NCBI RefSeq assembly: GCF_022605725.1 | Contig: NC_065546.1 | Location: 28,206,227-28,270,226 of the forward strand | Origin: Anthonomus grandis grandis | Lineage: Eukaryota; Arthropoda; Insecta; Coleoptera; Curculionidae | DNA: 64,000 nt | Direction of reading: 5' to 3' | Part shown: piece by piece, positions 45,846-57,444 of the stretch | How the letters are laid out: each line of letters starts with the position of its first letter | Position numbering within the stretch: the first letter of the stretch is position 1 | Notes under the pieces: model-generated | The model's input: only the letters and a program-made list of their open reading frames with translations | What the model was told of the DNA's origin: nothing | Databases searched by the model: none | Made by a program: the position numbers and the translations under genes

Positions 45846-48190
45846 ATGGAGTGGACTGAAGAATTAAGCTTTAAGTTAATTGAGTGCTATAGACAACATC
45901 CAATATTGTGGGACTCTACTCATAAGCAATATAAAATGTCAAAGAAGGAACCAGATATATGAAAAACTATTGGAGCAGAATTTAAATGTGAAGAAAGTGA
46001 AGTAAAAAAGAAAATGAAGAGCTTGTTAACTTCGTATCGCCGTGAAATGAAACGTGAAGGGTCGGTGGGTTCGGGAATGGGTACAGAAGACACGTATCAC
46101 TCAAAATGGTTTGCCTTTACATCATAAGTTTCGTCTAAGAACAGCACAAAACACAGAAAAAGTAAGTACATTTTAATAGCATAGGTACATAGAATTAACT
46201 ACACTCGGAAGCAAAATAAACGCACCACCCTAAAATTATGAAATGAAATAAAAAATGAATACTGTGCCAAAAATCAAATACTGGATTTGCAAACTTCAAT
46301 CCATTTCTCAGCTGACCTGTTTTGGCGATTTTTTTAATAAAATTTTTATAGTGCCTTTTTGACACTTTTAAAAAAAACTTTTTCTGTGTAACTTTAGGTG
46401 AAATTGGCTAGTCCCATTTGAAAGAGCGGTGAAAATTATACACATCCTGAAAATGCCATAAACTTGAAGAAATGGATGGTTTAGATATGAAATTTTAAAA
46501 GTGCGCAAAAATAGCGCGTTTTTTAGGATTTCTACAAAAATAGCGGAAAATTGGCAATTTTTGGCACTTTTAAAATTTTATATTTGGACTATCGATTGTT
46601 CAATTTTAATGAAATTTTTAAAAAATGTATAATTTTTACCGCCCTTTGGAAAGGGACTAGTCAATTTCACCTAAAGTTAGGAAAAAAGTTTTTTTTTAAG
46701 CGTTTTTTAAAAGTGTCAAATTGGCACTATAAAAATTTTATTAAAAAAATCGCCATAACACGATAGCTGAGAAATAGATTGAAGTTTGCAAATCCAGCAT
46801 TAGCTCTATGATTTTTGGCACAGTATTAATTTTTTTTTATAATTTTAGGGTGGTGCGTTTATTTTGCTTCCGAGTTTATAATTATTAATACAAACTAAAA
46901 TGGAAAACATTATGCATAGTCATCTTGCCAGGGTACACGTCCTTGAAGTGCGAAATACTCTGCATATTCCTTTCGAATTTCTTCTGCACTTGAAGCAGAT
47001 TTTCTAGCCACTTTAGGTATTATGCACCTTACCCTCATGCTCTCACCCAATTGGCGCCTCCACGATCCTTCTATTAGCTGCCCGTTTACTTCAGTGTCAA
47101 AAGTTCCATTCGGTGTGTAAACATGTTTGGTAGACTGGTTCTTTCTGAGAAAATTATGCAAATAAATGCACGCCATTACAATTTTATTAGCTTTTTCTGC
47201 CTCTTAAAGCAATGGTTTTCTTATTACTCTTAAAACTGCGGATAGAATTCCAAATACATTCTCAACTATCCTTTTTACCCTGGATAATTCAAAATTGGAA
47301 AGGCGTTTAACTGATCCTTTTTCATGTGATCCTGGATAAGGTTTCATAATATTATTTTTTAAAGGGAATACCTCATCCGCAACAAAAACATACGGAACTG
47401 GCTTATTTCTTCCTAGTAAATTATGTGGTTCTGGTAAGTTCAAAGCATTTTGCTCAAGTTGTTTGCATAGAGATGTATTTCTAAATACACCTCCGTCCGA
47501 AAGTCTTCTCTGACATCCAACGTTCGCATAAAAAATTATAGTCAGCATCTCGTACGCCAATACTCAGGGATCTCAGGATGACGACGAATTAAACGCGTCC
47601 ACAGAACCACAAGACAACGAGGATGACAAGGTTACTATTCAGCAGGTTAGCTCCCCGGTTAGCTCTACACCAGCAGTTCCAGATAAAGAAAATAGTTCGT
47701 GTAGTTCCACATCAGTAATTTCGAATCGTAATCTATCGACTGAAAACAAGTCTAAGTCTAATTTGCTGTCATACAAAATCTTAGTGACAAAAGAGCAAGG
47801 AAAAATGAAAAAAATGAATGCGTATTATATGAAGAATATATCGACAGTCAGCTAGAAAAATTTGACAATCATACGCGTGCTGTTGTAAAGCACGAATTCC
47901 TTAATATCCTTTTTCAAGCTGAGATGGAAAGATACAAAATGCAATCAACGTTTCAATGGAGTAATACTTCAACCTCCAGTTACGTGCCATCACCATTGCC
48001 ATCACCAGGAACTTACTATGGTGGCCATCAGAATCAGCAGCAATATACAAATACTAATTGGTTTACTCCTAGATCATCGATGGCTCCATCATCCGCAGAA
48101 TATCTTATTAACGCACCAAATGAGAATGAAACGTTAAGTACTCCCAAGCAGCAATCCTCAATTTCTAATATGTTTGTAGATAATAATTAA
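45846..48190 (+). pseudogene. Harbinger-associated MADF protein
   Basis: In PIF/Harbinger elements the second ORF supplies a Myb/SANT-like or MADF DNA-binding helper that brings the transposase to the ends. First part 45846-46161: MEWTEELSFKLIECYRQHP, LWDSTHKQYK and, after an in-frame TGA at 45960 where Trp is expected (DI-stop-KTIGAEF), VKKKMKSLLTSYRREMK and YHSKWFAF, the full MADF pattern. It ends at a good donor (AAAAA/GTAAGT at 46162). The last part, about 47570-48190, is an acidic/Ser-rich linker and a C-terminal segment (EKFDNHTRAVVKHEFL, then a Ser/Pro/Gln-rich tail) with one frameshift near 47790-47820. The nested MITE lies in the presumed intron. Confidence 0.7.
46202..46876. mobile_element. 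Palindromic MITE nested in the Harbinger element
   Basis: Almost the whole 675 bp folds back on itself: ACTCGGAAGCAAAATAAACG at the left is mirrored at the right, and the inner arms (TTTGCAAACTTCAATC..., GGCACTATAAAAATTTTATT) also pair. TA flanks (46200-46201 and 46877-46878) point to a mariner-type mobiliser. No coding sequence; the open frame inside is an artefact. Confidence 0.8.
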
Positions 48191-48659
48191 AATAATGAAA
48201 CTTACCTTTATATATTCTTGTAGACTTTCAATATTAGCGGCACATAGTTCAGGAATAATACTTGATATAGACTGTTTTAACATTTTGAATGTAAACGCTA
48301 AACTAGAATAAGAATTTCCAGTTGCCAAAAAATGCAGTGTAAAAGCAAGCCTCTCTTTAGCTGGAATAGCACTTCTATAATTTGTATTCTTCCGCTCAAT
48401 TTTTGGTTTCTCAAGAAGCAATAATGTATTAAAAATTTCTGGGGTCCTTCTGCAAAAATTTTTAAAATGTCCACCATCTTCATTTTGTAGTTCATTTAGT
48501 AAATGGCTGCCACTATTCAAACTTCTATTCTGAAATGATGTTGTTACCAACCAACCAACGTCTAGGCCGTTTCTTCTTCTTTTTATTTGAAATAATTAAA
48601 GAATTAATTATTAAAAACCCCGCGCTCGCAAGCAGTAAATTGTCCTCGTCGCTTGACAT
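46910..48659 (-). pseudogene. Harbinger (DDE_4) transposase missing the first catalytic block
   Basis: Exon 1 runs from ATG 48659 (MSSDEDNLLL) through a Lys/Arg-rich stretch, one frameshift near 48555, then LLNELQNEDGGHFKNFCRR, AKERLAFTLHFLATGNSYSSL and LQEYIK to a GTAAGT donor at 48206. The next transposase sequence starts only at about 47555 with YANVGCQRRLSDGGVFRNTS. It goes on to VPYVFVADEVFPL (second catalytic Asp), RRIVENVFG-type IVENVFG (catalytic Glu) and, after a frameshift near 47190, IYLHNFLRK to the stop at 46910. The segment between, which should contain the first Asp (GxxDGxHI-type block), is absent and replaced by plus-strand MADF sequence. Confidence 0.78.
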
Positions 48660-48829
48660 AGTGTGTCAGACTAGCATCCAGCACTAGTCAGTCTCCGAAC
48701 CTTTACCAACACAGTCCGACCAAGTCCAACTCAAATCTAAATTTTAATGTGGATGAGCGCATTCCAATCGGTTCCAACGACCAACGCCAACGTCACATGT
48801 GCTTGGAATTCGGTCTGTACGCGGCTTTA

Positions 48830-49288
48830 GCTATGTTCGTGAACATAGCCAATAAAACCAAACTTATTTACTGTCACTGTCAAAAGCCATATGTTTGACG
48901 TTTCAAGTGACATAAATAAAACGTTTTTAAACCTTAACCTTGAATTGTTAGTTTCGGGGTCAGTCGAAATCTAAACAAAATTGAATTAAAAAAAGAAAGA
49001 CAGAATTCGTAATTAGTTAATTGAAAATCCGGTTATACGATGCCGCGGGACTCTGCGCAATGTCAGATTTCGTAGCCCCGGACCATTGAACTTACATTTT
49101 CTCGCGTCTATAGTTGGCCGATCGGTTTTGTCATTAAATTTTAGTCTATTGTCGAGTGAAAGTCTGTTCCAAAAAGCGAGAATTTTTTAAGTTTCCTCAA
49201 GTTACTATAATGGTTATTAAGTTTTAAGGAAAATAGGTCATTCTGTCGGTTTTTTTTATTAGTAATACTGATTTAGTTTGATTTTATA
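48830..49288 (+). promoter_or_regulatory. Likely HACD promoter and 5' UTR
   Basis: 460 bp between the Harbinger element and the HACD start codon, with a slightly GC-richer block (49035-49130). No clear TATA box; transcription start not assignable. Confidence 0.35.
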
Positions 49289-52200
49289 ATGGCAAATAAA
49301 GCTGTGGGGCCAATGGGCGAGAACAAGAAAACTAATGGTCATGTGGATGACAAGAAAAAGTCAAGTCGTGGAGCACTAACTAGGTTTTACTTACTTGCAT
49401 ACAATATTACACAAACCATCGGGTAAGTTGATGTTTTGTACTAAAGTGTTTACATAAGCAAATATATTGAGGGTTACTGTAAGAAAAATACACTGTACCT
49501 ACATCCTACAGTACTAAATAGATAATATATATAGATTTGTTCAGTAACATTCTGTATATCGCAGAAACATTATCAGATTTTTACATGTGATAATCTTGTA
49601 GACTTTTATGTATTTTAAATGCTGGTTTTTAGATATCTATATACTAGGAACATTATTGGCGTTTCCATTAATAACTAATTTTATTTGAACTGATTAAGGA
49701 CTTTTGTCAGGTTTATATCACTAGTTTAATTTATTCATCATTTATAAATTGGTGTAATTATAGTTTCTTTAAAATGAGGTGGCACTATTCCAGCAACCAG
49801 CTGTAAATGAAATGATTTTATTAATTTTACTTTTCCTGGGGCACTGTTTGCTTTTCATCATTTATTGGTAATTTTCAGTTTTTTCTCTGGGGCTATCTCT
49901 TTTTTGTAGTAATCATGCTTTGTTTTTGTAATTAATTTATTGAGGGTATTGCAGTAGGATTTAAATTCTGTTTCAAGCACTTGGGTAGGGTTGGTTGTCT
50001 TTTTAGGTGATCCCTTTAATTTGGTAATTAACCCTTTTGTAAGCCAAAAGTGGAGTTTTTTTATTAGCCTTGGAATGCTTAATTCTCTTCGATTGATTAA
50101 CTGAATTTATTAATCATGATATAAAAGCTTTCTGTTTTTGTTTGTATATTTAATATGAAGATTAAAATTCAGATCATTACTGAAAATAACTCCAAAATCT
50201 CTTCAAGAATGCATTTCTGTAGTGTTTGTAGATAGTGATTAGGGATAGTATATATTATAACTATATGACCCTTAAGAAAAGAATTGACTTTACATTATTA
50301 AATCTTTAATTCTAGGTAATTTATTACACACTAGACAGAAAAAAACTTTTAAACTGACTTTCTTAAAATCACCTAAGGATTTGATTCCTCCTTAAGCACT
50401 AGGTAATGTCTTATTCTGAACTGCCCTGTATATAAAGAATGCAAAATATATGTTTAGCATAAGAAAACAACTTCATTAACCAATTTAATGTGTCAACTAT
50501 TATTGTAACAACTTAAGGAAAAAACCAATGTACATTAACATATTTGTTAATGCCATGTAAAGGAAAAGCACTGCAACTTCAGAATTTTCCATTTGTTAAC
50601 TTTTATCAATTTTCTTTCAGATGGACCATGATTTTATATAAACTGATCTCTTATTACTTAGTTCCAAACAATGGGAAATCACTGTATGATGTTCTCAGTT
50701 TTTCATTGATGTGGTTCCAAAATGCGGCTGTTTTAGAAGTTTTCCATGCTGCCACCGGAATGGTAAAGTCCAGTGCCATTATGACAGCTTTCCAAGTAAG
50801 TTTTAAAAACTAGATTTATCTAATATTATAAAAATTAGACCACATAAATTGTTTTATAACTGGTTATTATTATATTTAAATTGGGATCTTGTTGTTACAG
50901 GTAAATGTGTGTGGTGTAATGTAATTAATAAAATTCCCCTTTTGAAAGTGACAGTGGAAAAACTACATTTTAAGTCAAAGTATTTTGTTCTGTAACTCAG
51001 TAAAATCATTGATGGAATAATTCATAGTTACCACTATTAAAACCAGTAGCACTAATGTAATTTTAACCGCAGCATATAATTATAATAAATTTTAAATTAG
51101 ACGTCATCTGATACACTTGTTGAAAACATGTCCTACCTAGTAGCATTTTATACATTATGGAAATCTAATTAGGAAACTCCTAATCATGATAAAAGTTCCT
51201 GTTAAATTTAATTAAGAATTAATTGCAATTACTTGGTATTCTCTTGGTTAATTTTTTTTATATAGGCACATTCCCTTAAGGTTCAGAACATTCAAACCTT
51301 GAGCGTATGTCCTTGATGCTATCAAGGTAACTTAGATAATTATTAAAATTAATAAAAATAAATGATTTAACTGAACACAATCATTGTTTTAAAATTTAAT
51401 GTATAATGTAATGTAAGAGTATATAAGATAAAATATTCATAAAAATGTGACCCTTTGAACCATATAAATAATAATGTATTTAACTGATATTTAAATGTTA
51501 ATTAAATTGATTTTAGGTTGGTTCCAGGGTTGCAGTAGTTTGTGGAGTTCTCTTGGCCACAAACGAGGCGAGGTTAGGTTTAGGGCTGCCCATGGCAGTC
51601 TTAGCTTGGTCCCTCACGGAAATTATCCGATATTCTAATTATGCTTGTGCTCTCTTTGGTTCTACACCATATTTCTTAAAATATTTAAGGTAAGAATCGT
51701 ATTATACTATATATGAATAAAGTCGAAAAGTGCAAAGTCAACATAAGCAAAAAATTATGGTAATTATGAATTAAATATTAAAAAATAAACCATTAACACG
51801 CGAAGTCAACATAAAAAGGTGCACATACATTAATATAATTAACTTCGACCGGATATTTGACCTTTTATTTGCATAATTTACCTACAATGTGTATATTTAA
51901 AATTATTTTTAGGCCTTAAGTCGATTATACAAAATACGGTATTTTGGCGGAATTTAGTATGTTATTGTTATATAGTATGCCATGAGTTGGTATAATATGT
52001 GTGATCTATTTATGTATGTATATTAATTAAATTTTTATTAAGTAGATGCACCTAATATATACATAAAGAAAAAAAACAATGTGTTCCAAGTTATATAAAT
52101 AAAACAAAAGAAAAACCAGTACATTTTTCCAAACTCATAAAAAGATAATATACATGAACTAAATTGAAAATATACCATTTATTGTTCTAATAATGACAAT

Positions 52201-55200
52201 AACCTTAATCTCCTATTTAACCAAACTAGTTCCTATTATGCATAATATATGCTTTTAATACATTTTTAAGTCTATCAAGTCATACTAAATCTTTGATTTA
52301 ACGGGGAAGTCTATTATAGTGTTTGAAAACACCCAAATAATAGTGAATATATAGCACTTTTAAAATTTGTTCTTGAAATATATAGAATGTCATTATTTCT
52401 TGTTGGTTAATCATGGGCATTTCTACTAAAATGTATAAACTACTTAAAATGAGGTGGAGCTAAATTATTTATTATTTCATATATGAATACCATAGTTGTT
52501 GTTTTCAACCAAAACCAATTAAGGGCAATGTGTGTAAGTTAAATAAATATAAAATTGTGGCACAAAAGACAAAATGAGTCAATTGCATTATAAACCATGA
52601 ACTTGGATTCGTAAGGCAAACTCGAAAGCCTTTTTCAGCAAACTGAAATTTTGCTGAAAAAGGACTATGTTTTTCATTAAGCTGCAACCCTAAATATTTA
52701 ATACATATCACAAACTAATTAGCTGTAACACAGTTTAATTCTCATAACATCTCTCAGATACCTAGATTTATATGATGCAAAGGTATTATACACTTAGTTT
52801 TAGTCTATTCATTTGTTAACATAACTTGGTCTCTAACAATACCTCTTAAGACCTTAAAAATACAATAAAATACCCCTGTTTATAGTCAAATTCTCTCTTT
52901 AAATCCAAGAACACACCAGCCACACTCATTGTCATCAAGAGCATTTTTAATTTTACGAAGAGAGCTGAAGGACAGATGTACATGAGTGACCCCGGCGAAA
53001 ATAAGATTGGTCAACAGCATACTATTATACTTTATTATTGTAATTACCAGACTCACACCCTTCAATGTTATCCACATTTCTGTAGGGTTTTCCCTTCTCA
53101 TAGTAATGCCTTTCCTTTTTTAACCTTAAAAGAATATTTACACATCCCTGTGTGACTTGAAACTTTGGCATTTAATTTTTTTTTTTGAGTCACTTGAAAT
53201 TTTTGAACCTTTATATGTCCTGTCCCGATATTCAGTTTTGCCTAAAAATTTTATTGTCAAACCAAGATAAATTAGATGTATTATATATAGGACGAAAAAT
53301 TGACTTTACACTTAAAATTAAAAATTATTTATATATTTATTTCAATATACGGCTGAGCCAGTTTACAAAAACAATAATAGATAATGCAAAATACTAGATA
53401 ATATAACAATACAAATATAAATATAATGTTAGAATTACAAAAAAAATATACCAGGGTAAAACCTCTGAAAAAATAATCTTCAACAAGGCTTAAAACTTAA
53501 CACTATCCAATGAACGTAGGTAAAGTCTAAGATTATTTATTTTTTATTTGAATGACCGTAAGCCGCTGGAAAATGGATCCAAACTATTTTCATTAAACAA
53601 ATGCAAAGTCCTAGTCAGTGGAGAAAAAAACAAATAGTTTTGCCGAATGAAAGGGTAAACGAAACATAGGAGAGTTGATGCTTCTTTGACAGGTGTTAAA
53701 AGAAATTCGCTCTGACGACTAAGATAATTAAAATAGATTACAACAAATTTTAATCGTAAAACCATCTTCTATGATCGCCTAAGAGTATTATAGTCTGGCA
53801 TCGATTTCTATTGAAAATCAAGCTTACCATGCCTAATTGGTAGTAGGAGAGTAGAATGCTATAAAGAAATCAGTACAGAATTGAAATTGAAGTTTTTAAA
53901 ATTTTTAGCATGGTTTTTTTGAAAATCATTAAGTTATACATACAAATTTCAATACTAAGAGTAAAATTTATCATAAGTTTTTGTCAAATTGTGGCAGACG
54001 TCTTGTTATCCCTATTTGTTTCGATTATGCTCATGGTAAAATAGTTGTTGTAGGTGTGTAACAGTTTATAAAGAAAAATAACTAGAGATTCTTCTCGTCG
54101 GACCTTGAAACTTTCGGAAGTTTTAGTTTATACAATATGAAATGCTCCAAATGGTTAACATAACATGTATACAATGGACATCATATCACAGAACAATATT
54201 CTAAAACACCTCTGATAAGACTTTGTACAGTGACTTAATCGCTCGAGTATCAGATGTAACAACACGCCCAATATTCTGGATGACTTTAAAATAATCAGAT
54301 CAATATGTTTTTAAACCTCAAATCACCACTAAAAATAACGCCTAAGTCATTAAAACTATCAACCTTCTCTAAAGATTTTCAATTAAACAGTCACATAAAA
54401 TAGATTCTTTAAATATTATAAAGTATATAATTTGACATTTAACAACGCTAATTTCTAAACTGTAGAGAATAAAAGTAAGATTGAAGTGCTAGACAGTCGT
54501 CTTTTATTTTTACCCGAACATATAGTTAGACAGCATCCGCATATAATAGATATTCATTCACTGAATCCTTAAGGTGACAGAACATTATAGTGCAGTAAAA
54601 ACGCGGTCGAAAGACGCTTATTTATCGATTTTTTTTTTGAAGGTATAACCAGATCAAATCTATACTATCTTGTTAAGCATATTTATTGGCATCTGAAATC
54701 GAGTTTTACGACATTGCTAGGGTGACCCAATTTTTTTCATATTCAAAAAACCTCAAAAATCGCGGTAATTTTGAAACTCAACTTTTTGATACATAACTCG
54801 CTCTATCTCAAAAACCGCTCTACCTACTAAAATGATTTTTTTTTAAATTTTGAAACGCATCTCTTTGCGCACATATTGCAATAGAAAAAACTCAAGTAGT
54901 GTTTTTTTTTGTTTATCAAAAAATTAAAAAAATGTGCTGGTCACCGTTTATTGAGAGACTTTTTTCAGCAATCGAAAAACTTTTTTATTTGAAGGAATTT
55001 TAACATACAGTCTGCGAAGAAAATATAGCAGACACATTAAGAAAGTTAAAAAAAAAACTGCAACCATTTATCTCTTGATAGGTCTTGAGTTATCGATTTT
55101 TCAATTCGGGGTTCCAATCGCAGGAACACTTTCGAGGTTGTCCCGCGGCAACTTTCTACTTCGAACTGCGCGCACTGCAAGTACGCTTTACTAGGTGTTT

Positions 55201-57302
55201 ATTATATTGAAATTTTTAATTTGAAATACCTATTTATTTGAACAGTTAAAACCGCAAAATTTGAAATTCGAAAAATTGGCATGCACAATATTTTTAAATG
55301 CGTCTAGTATACAAATAAACCTGCGCGGCATCCCGGCAATCCTGCGCACTTCGTTTCGTTGAGATTTTTGTGGCAAATCTGTAGACCAAGGCGATAGTTT
55401 GGTAGTTCAGAATCCTACCAAAACCGGCCTGGAGACAATACTTCAGGCAGCAGAAAAAAGAAAGGACACTTGCGGGAAAAAATTATTGGAAATGAAAAAG
55501 GAGATTTTGGATGGTAGGATTAAACTTAAATTTCATGTTGCCTGTAGAAAAATCTATACAAGTACCCCAAATATTGGACTCCTATACTAACCACGAAAGA
55601 AGCTGTACCGGAAAATCTTCGAAGTGCTCTGTCAATTTGCTGTTCCGACAGAGACCACAAACTGCACCACCCGATGTGTTTGTGTAACACATGGCTTAAA
55701 ATGTTGCTGCCAATGCAAATGCAAATCGTGCAGCAATAAAATGAATGTTGGAAATGAAATATCTGATTCGGAAATGTACTAAATTTTGGAAAGTAAAAAA
55801 CTAATGTAACGAGTGCCTTTTATTTATGCAGAAAAGTTTTACATGCAGCAAGTGCATAGGAGCAAACCGTTCATAAGAACTACCCTCATTTCGATTTATC
55901 CTCAGAACGCCACTCCGACTATTTTTTTTAATTTTTTTTAGAATTTGTTTCCCTTGTCAACCCTATTTTCTGCCTTTTATTTAATCCAAGTCCTAATTAA
56001 AATCGTATTACATCGAAATCACTAACCGGCACGTCAGACAGAAACGTACTACAGTAAACTGAACAGACTGTTACAGTAGTAAAAAGTGCAGTTAAATTAA
56101 GTACAGTACAATAAAGTACAGTTAGTAAAAAGAAGAAATTGTCTGTGACTACAACCCGCGGTGAGTGGAATAAATCCCTTTTCAGTTGGCGCGCGATCAC
56201 TTGCGATTTGAGCTCCGAATTTAAAAATCGATAACTCAAAATCTATTAGATATAAATGGTTGCAGTTTCTTTTAAAAACTTTTTTAATGTGTCTGCTACA
56301 TTTTCTTCGCAGACTATATGGTAAAATTCCTTTAAATAAAAAAGTTTTTCGATTTCTGAAAAAAGTATCTCCATAAACGATAACCAACACATTTTTTAAA
56401 TTTTTTGAATAACAAAAAAAAAACACTACCTCAATTTTTTCTATTGCAATATGTGCGCAAAGAAATGCGTTTAAAAATTGAAAAAAAAATCATTTTAGTA
56501 GCTAGAGCGGTTTTTGAGATAGAGCGAGTTATGTGTCAAAAAGTTGAGTTTCTAAATTATCGCGATTCTTGAAGTTTTTTCAATATATAAAAAATCGGGA
56601 CACGCGATGTCGTAGAACTCGGTTTCAGATGCCCGGTAATATTTCCAATAATTTAGTATAGGACTTATCTGGTTATACCTCGAAAAAAAAAACTCTCACA
56701 CACTGCTTGCGAATGCCAAAATAACTGAATCCACTTAATTTAGATTACCGAAAAAGGCGAGTTTTTGGATAAGAAATTTATGTCAAAATAGGCATAAATA
56801 AAATCGACGCGTCCGAGGATATTTCCCAAAATACAAAATTTATCCAAGATTAAATCATATAACCCTATACATGATCTAAACACGTGCATTGTAATATCTC
56901 TCAAGCATGTTCAGAGAATATTTGTAGAACATTGTTTTTATTGGAAATTATTACCTGTATGTAACTTTCATATTATAACTTTAATTTTGTAGGTACACCC
57001 TATTTATAATACTCTACCCGATAGGAATCACCGGAGAACTGACCTGCATCTACAAAGCTCAATGTGAAGTGGGTGAAGGACAGCTCTACTCTATCGATAT
57101 GCCCAACAAGTACAATTTCACCTTTAATTATCAACATTTGTTGTGGTTCCTGATGATACTTTACGTTCCTCGTAAGTGTTATATATTGGGACTCAAGAAG
57201 TATATTTTTTTAAGTTTTTCCTTGTTTTCAGTGTTCCCCCAGTTGTATATGTACATGTTCGGACAGAGAAAGAAAGCATTGCAAAAGGAGAAATCGAATT
57301 GA
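49289..57302 (+). CDS. HACD2: Very-long-chain 3-hydroxyacyl-CoA dehydratase (HACD1/2 type, five exons)
   Basis: Exons 49289-49422, 50621-50795, 51517-51689, 56993-57171 and 57232-57302 join in phase (all GT-AG) to 243 aa. The ER membrane enzyme dehydrates 3-hydroxyacyl-CoA, the third step of very-long-chain fatty-acid elongation. Seen: a Lys-rich cytosolic start (residues 1-30), FYLLAYNITQTIGW (TM1), LISYYLVPNNGKSLYDVL, ALLEILH-like AAVLEVFHAATGMVKSSAIMTAFQVGSR, WSLTEIIRYSNYA, then YTLFIILYPIGITGEL with the catalytic pair Tyr169 and Glu176 (Tyr-x6-Glu as in yeast Phs1). SIDMPNKYNFTFNYQHLLW and a C-terminal FPQLYMYMFGQRKKALQKEK follow; the Lys-rich end is consistent with ER retention. The first exon is the native start by homology. 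No CS domain, so not HACD3. Gene looks intact. The HACD1 versus HACD2 choice is not meaningful outside vertebrates. Confidence 0.94.
49750..50260 (-). mobile_element. LINE fragment in HACD intron 1
   Basis: Minus strand reads WLTKGLITKLKGSPKK, a linker, APGKVKLIKSFH and LVAGIVPPHFKETIITPIY-like sequence, i.e. the endonuclease-RT linker and fingers of a LINE, with stops. Short and inactive. Confidence 0.5.
52430..53110 (-). mobile_element. LINE RT remnant
   Basis: Minus strand shows LRKIKNALDDNECGWCV followed by a LGFKERI frame shift (expected FLDLKKAF; palm region near 52900). After rearrangement IKYLGLQLNEKHSPF (near 52700) reads as the post-catalytic KYLGV..D segment. Weak, many breaks. 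Confidence 0.45.
53950..54560 (-). mobile_element. LINE thumb-region remnant
   Basis: Minus strand, in mixed frames, reads LGVIFSGDLRFKNILI (near 54340-54290) and IQNIGRVVTSDTRAIKSLYKVL (near 54280-54215), resembling the region after the FADD box of Jockey-like RTs. Low certainty. Confidence 0.35.
54630..56695. mobile_element. Foldback element with ~480-bp inverted repeats
   Basis: 54630-55110 and 56215-56695 are inverted copies of each other, about 85-90% identical by eye (e.g. GGTATAACCAGAT, TTTTGAGATAGAGCGAGTTA, GCAATATGTGCGCAAAGA in one arm, complements in the other). The 1.1 kb centre encodes two short plus-strand protein pieces (55399-55590 and about 55640-55780). Likely an internally deleted derivative of a larger unknown DNA transposon. 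It lies in HACD intron 3. Confidence 0.8.
55399..55780 (+). pseudogene. Ends of an unrecognised Cys-rich transposon protein
   Basis: The first piece (about 55390-55590) reads VQNPTKTGLETILQAAEKRK, then LKFHVACRKIYTSTPNIGLLY, a pattern (charged helix followed by H..CR..Y) seen at the N-terminal zinc-binding part of large uncharacterised insect proteins. The second (about 55643-55780, different frame) reads TTRCVCVTHGLKCCCQCKC and KSCSNKMN, a Cys-rich CXC-like tail that ends in a stop at 55779-55781. The middle of the protein is deleted. No catalytic domain remains, so no function can be named. Confidence 0.5.
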
Positions 57303-57429
57303 GAACAAAAGAATATTAAGACTGACGGTTCAAAAACTACTTCTTGTTAAGTTGAAATTTGTAAAAAGAAATGAAAACTTTTTATCATTTAAACGGTTTT
57401 ATTATATAATTTTTATATAGGGAGAAAAA

Positions 57430-57440
57430 AAAATAAACAT
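57430..57440 (+). terminator. HACD poly(A) signal
   Basis: AATAAA (and a second AATAAAAA a few bases on) about 130 bp after the HACD stop codon. Confidence 0.5.
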
Positions 57441-57444
57441 AATA

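Larger units (their letters stand above)
45560..48826. mobile_element. PIF/Harbinger element with MADF and transposase genes
   Basis: Ends AGCCGCGTGCAGACCGGATT (45560) and the matching inverted end closing at 48826 are flanked on both sides by TTA (45557-45559 and 48827-48829), the usual PIF/Harbinger target duplication. The 3.27 kb element carries a plus-strand MADF-type DNA-binding gene and a minus-strand DDE transposase, in an interleaved order, and a nested 675-bp palindromic MITE (46202-46876). Confidence 0.88.
51690..56992 (+). other. HACD intron 3 (5.3 kb)
   Basis: Contains minus-strand LINE remnants (about 52430-53110 and 53950-54560), a 14-bp perfect hairpin (52629-52663) and a large foldback element (54630-56695). 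The rest is AT-rich. Confidence 0.8.

Noticed and set aside
46551..46766. 71-aa frame
   Set aside because: It lies in the palindromic MITE and mirrors non-coding arm sequence.
56097..56426. 109-aa and 80-aa minus-strand frames
   Set aside because: They cross the boundary of the foldback arm and have no motif.
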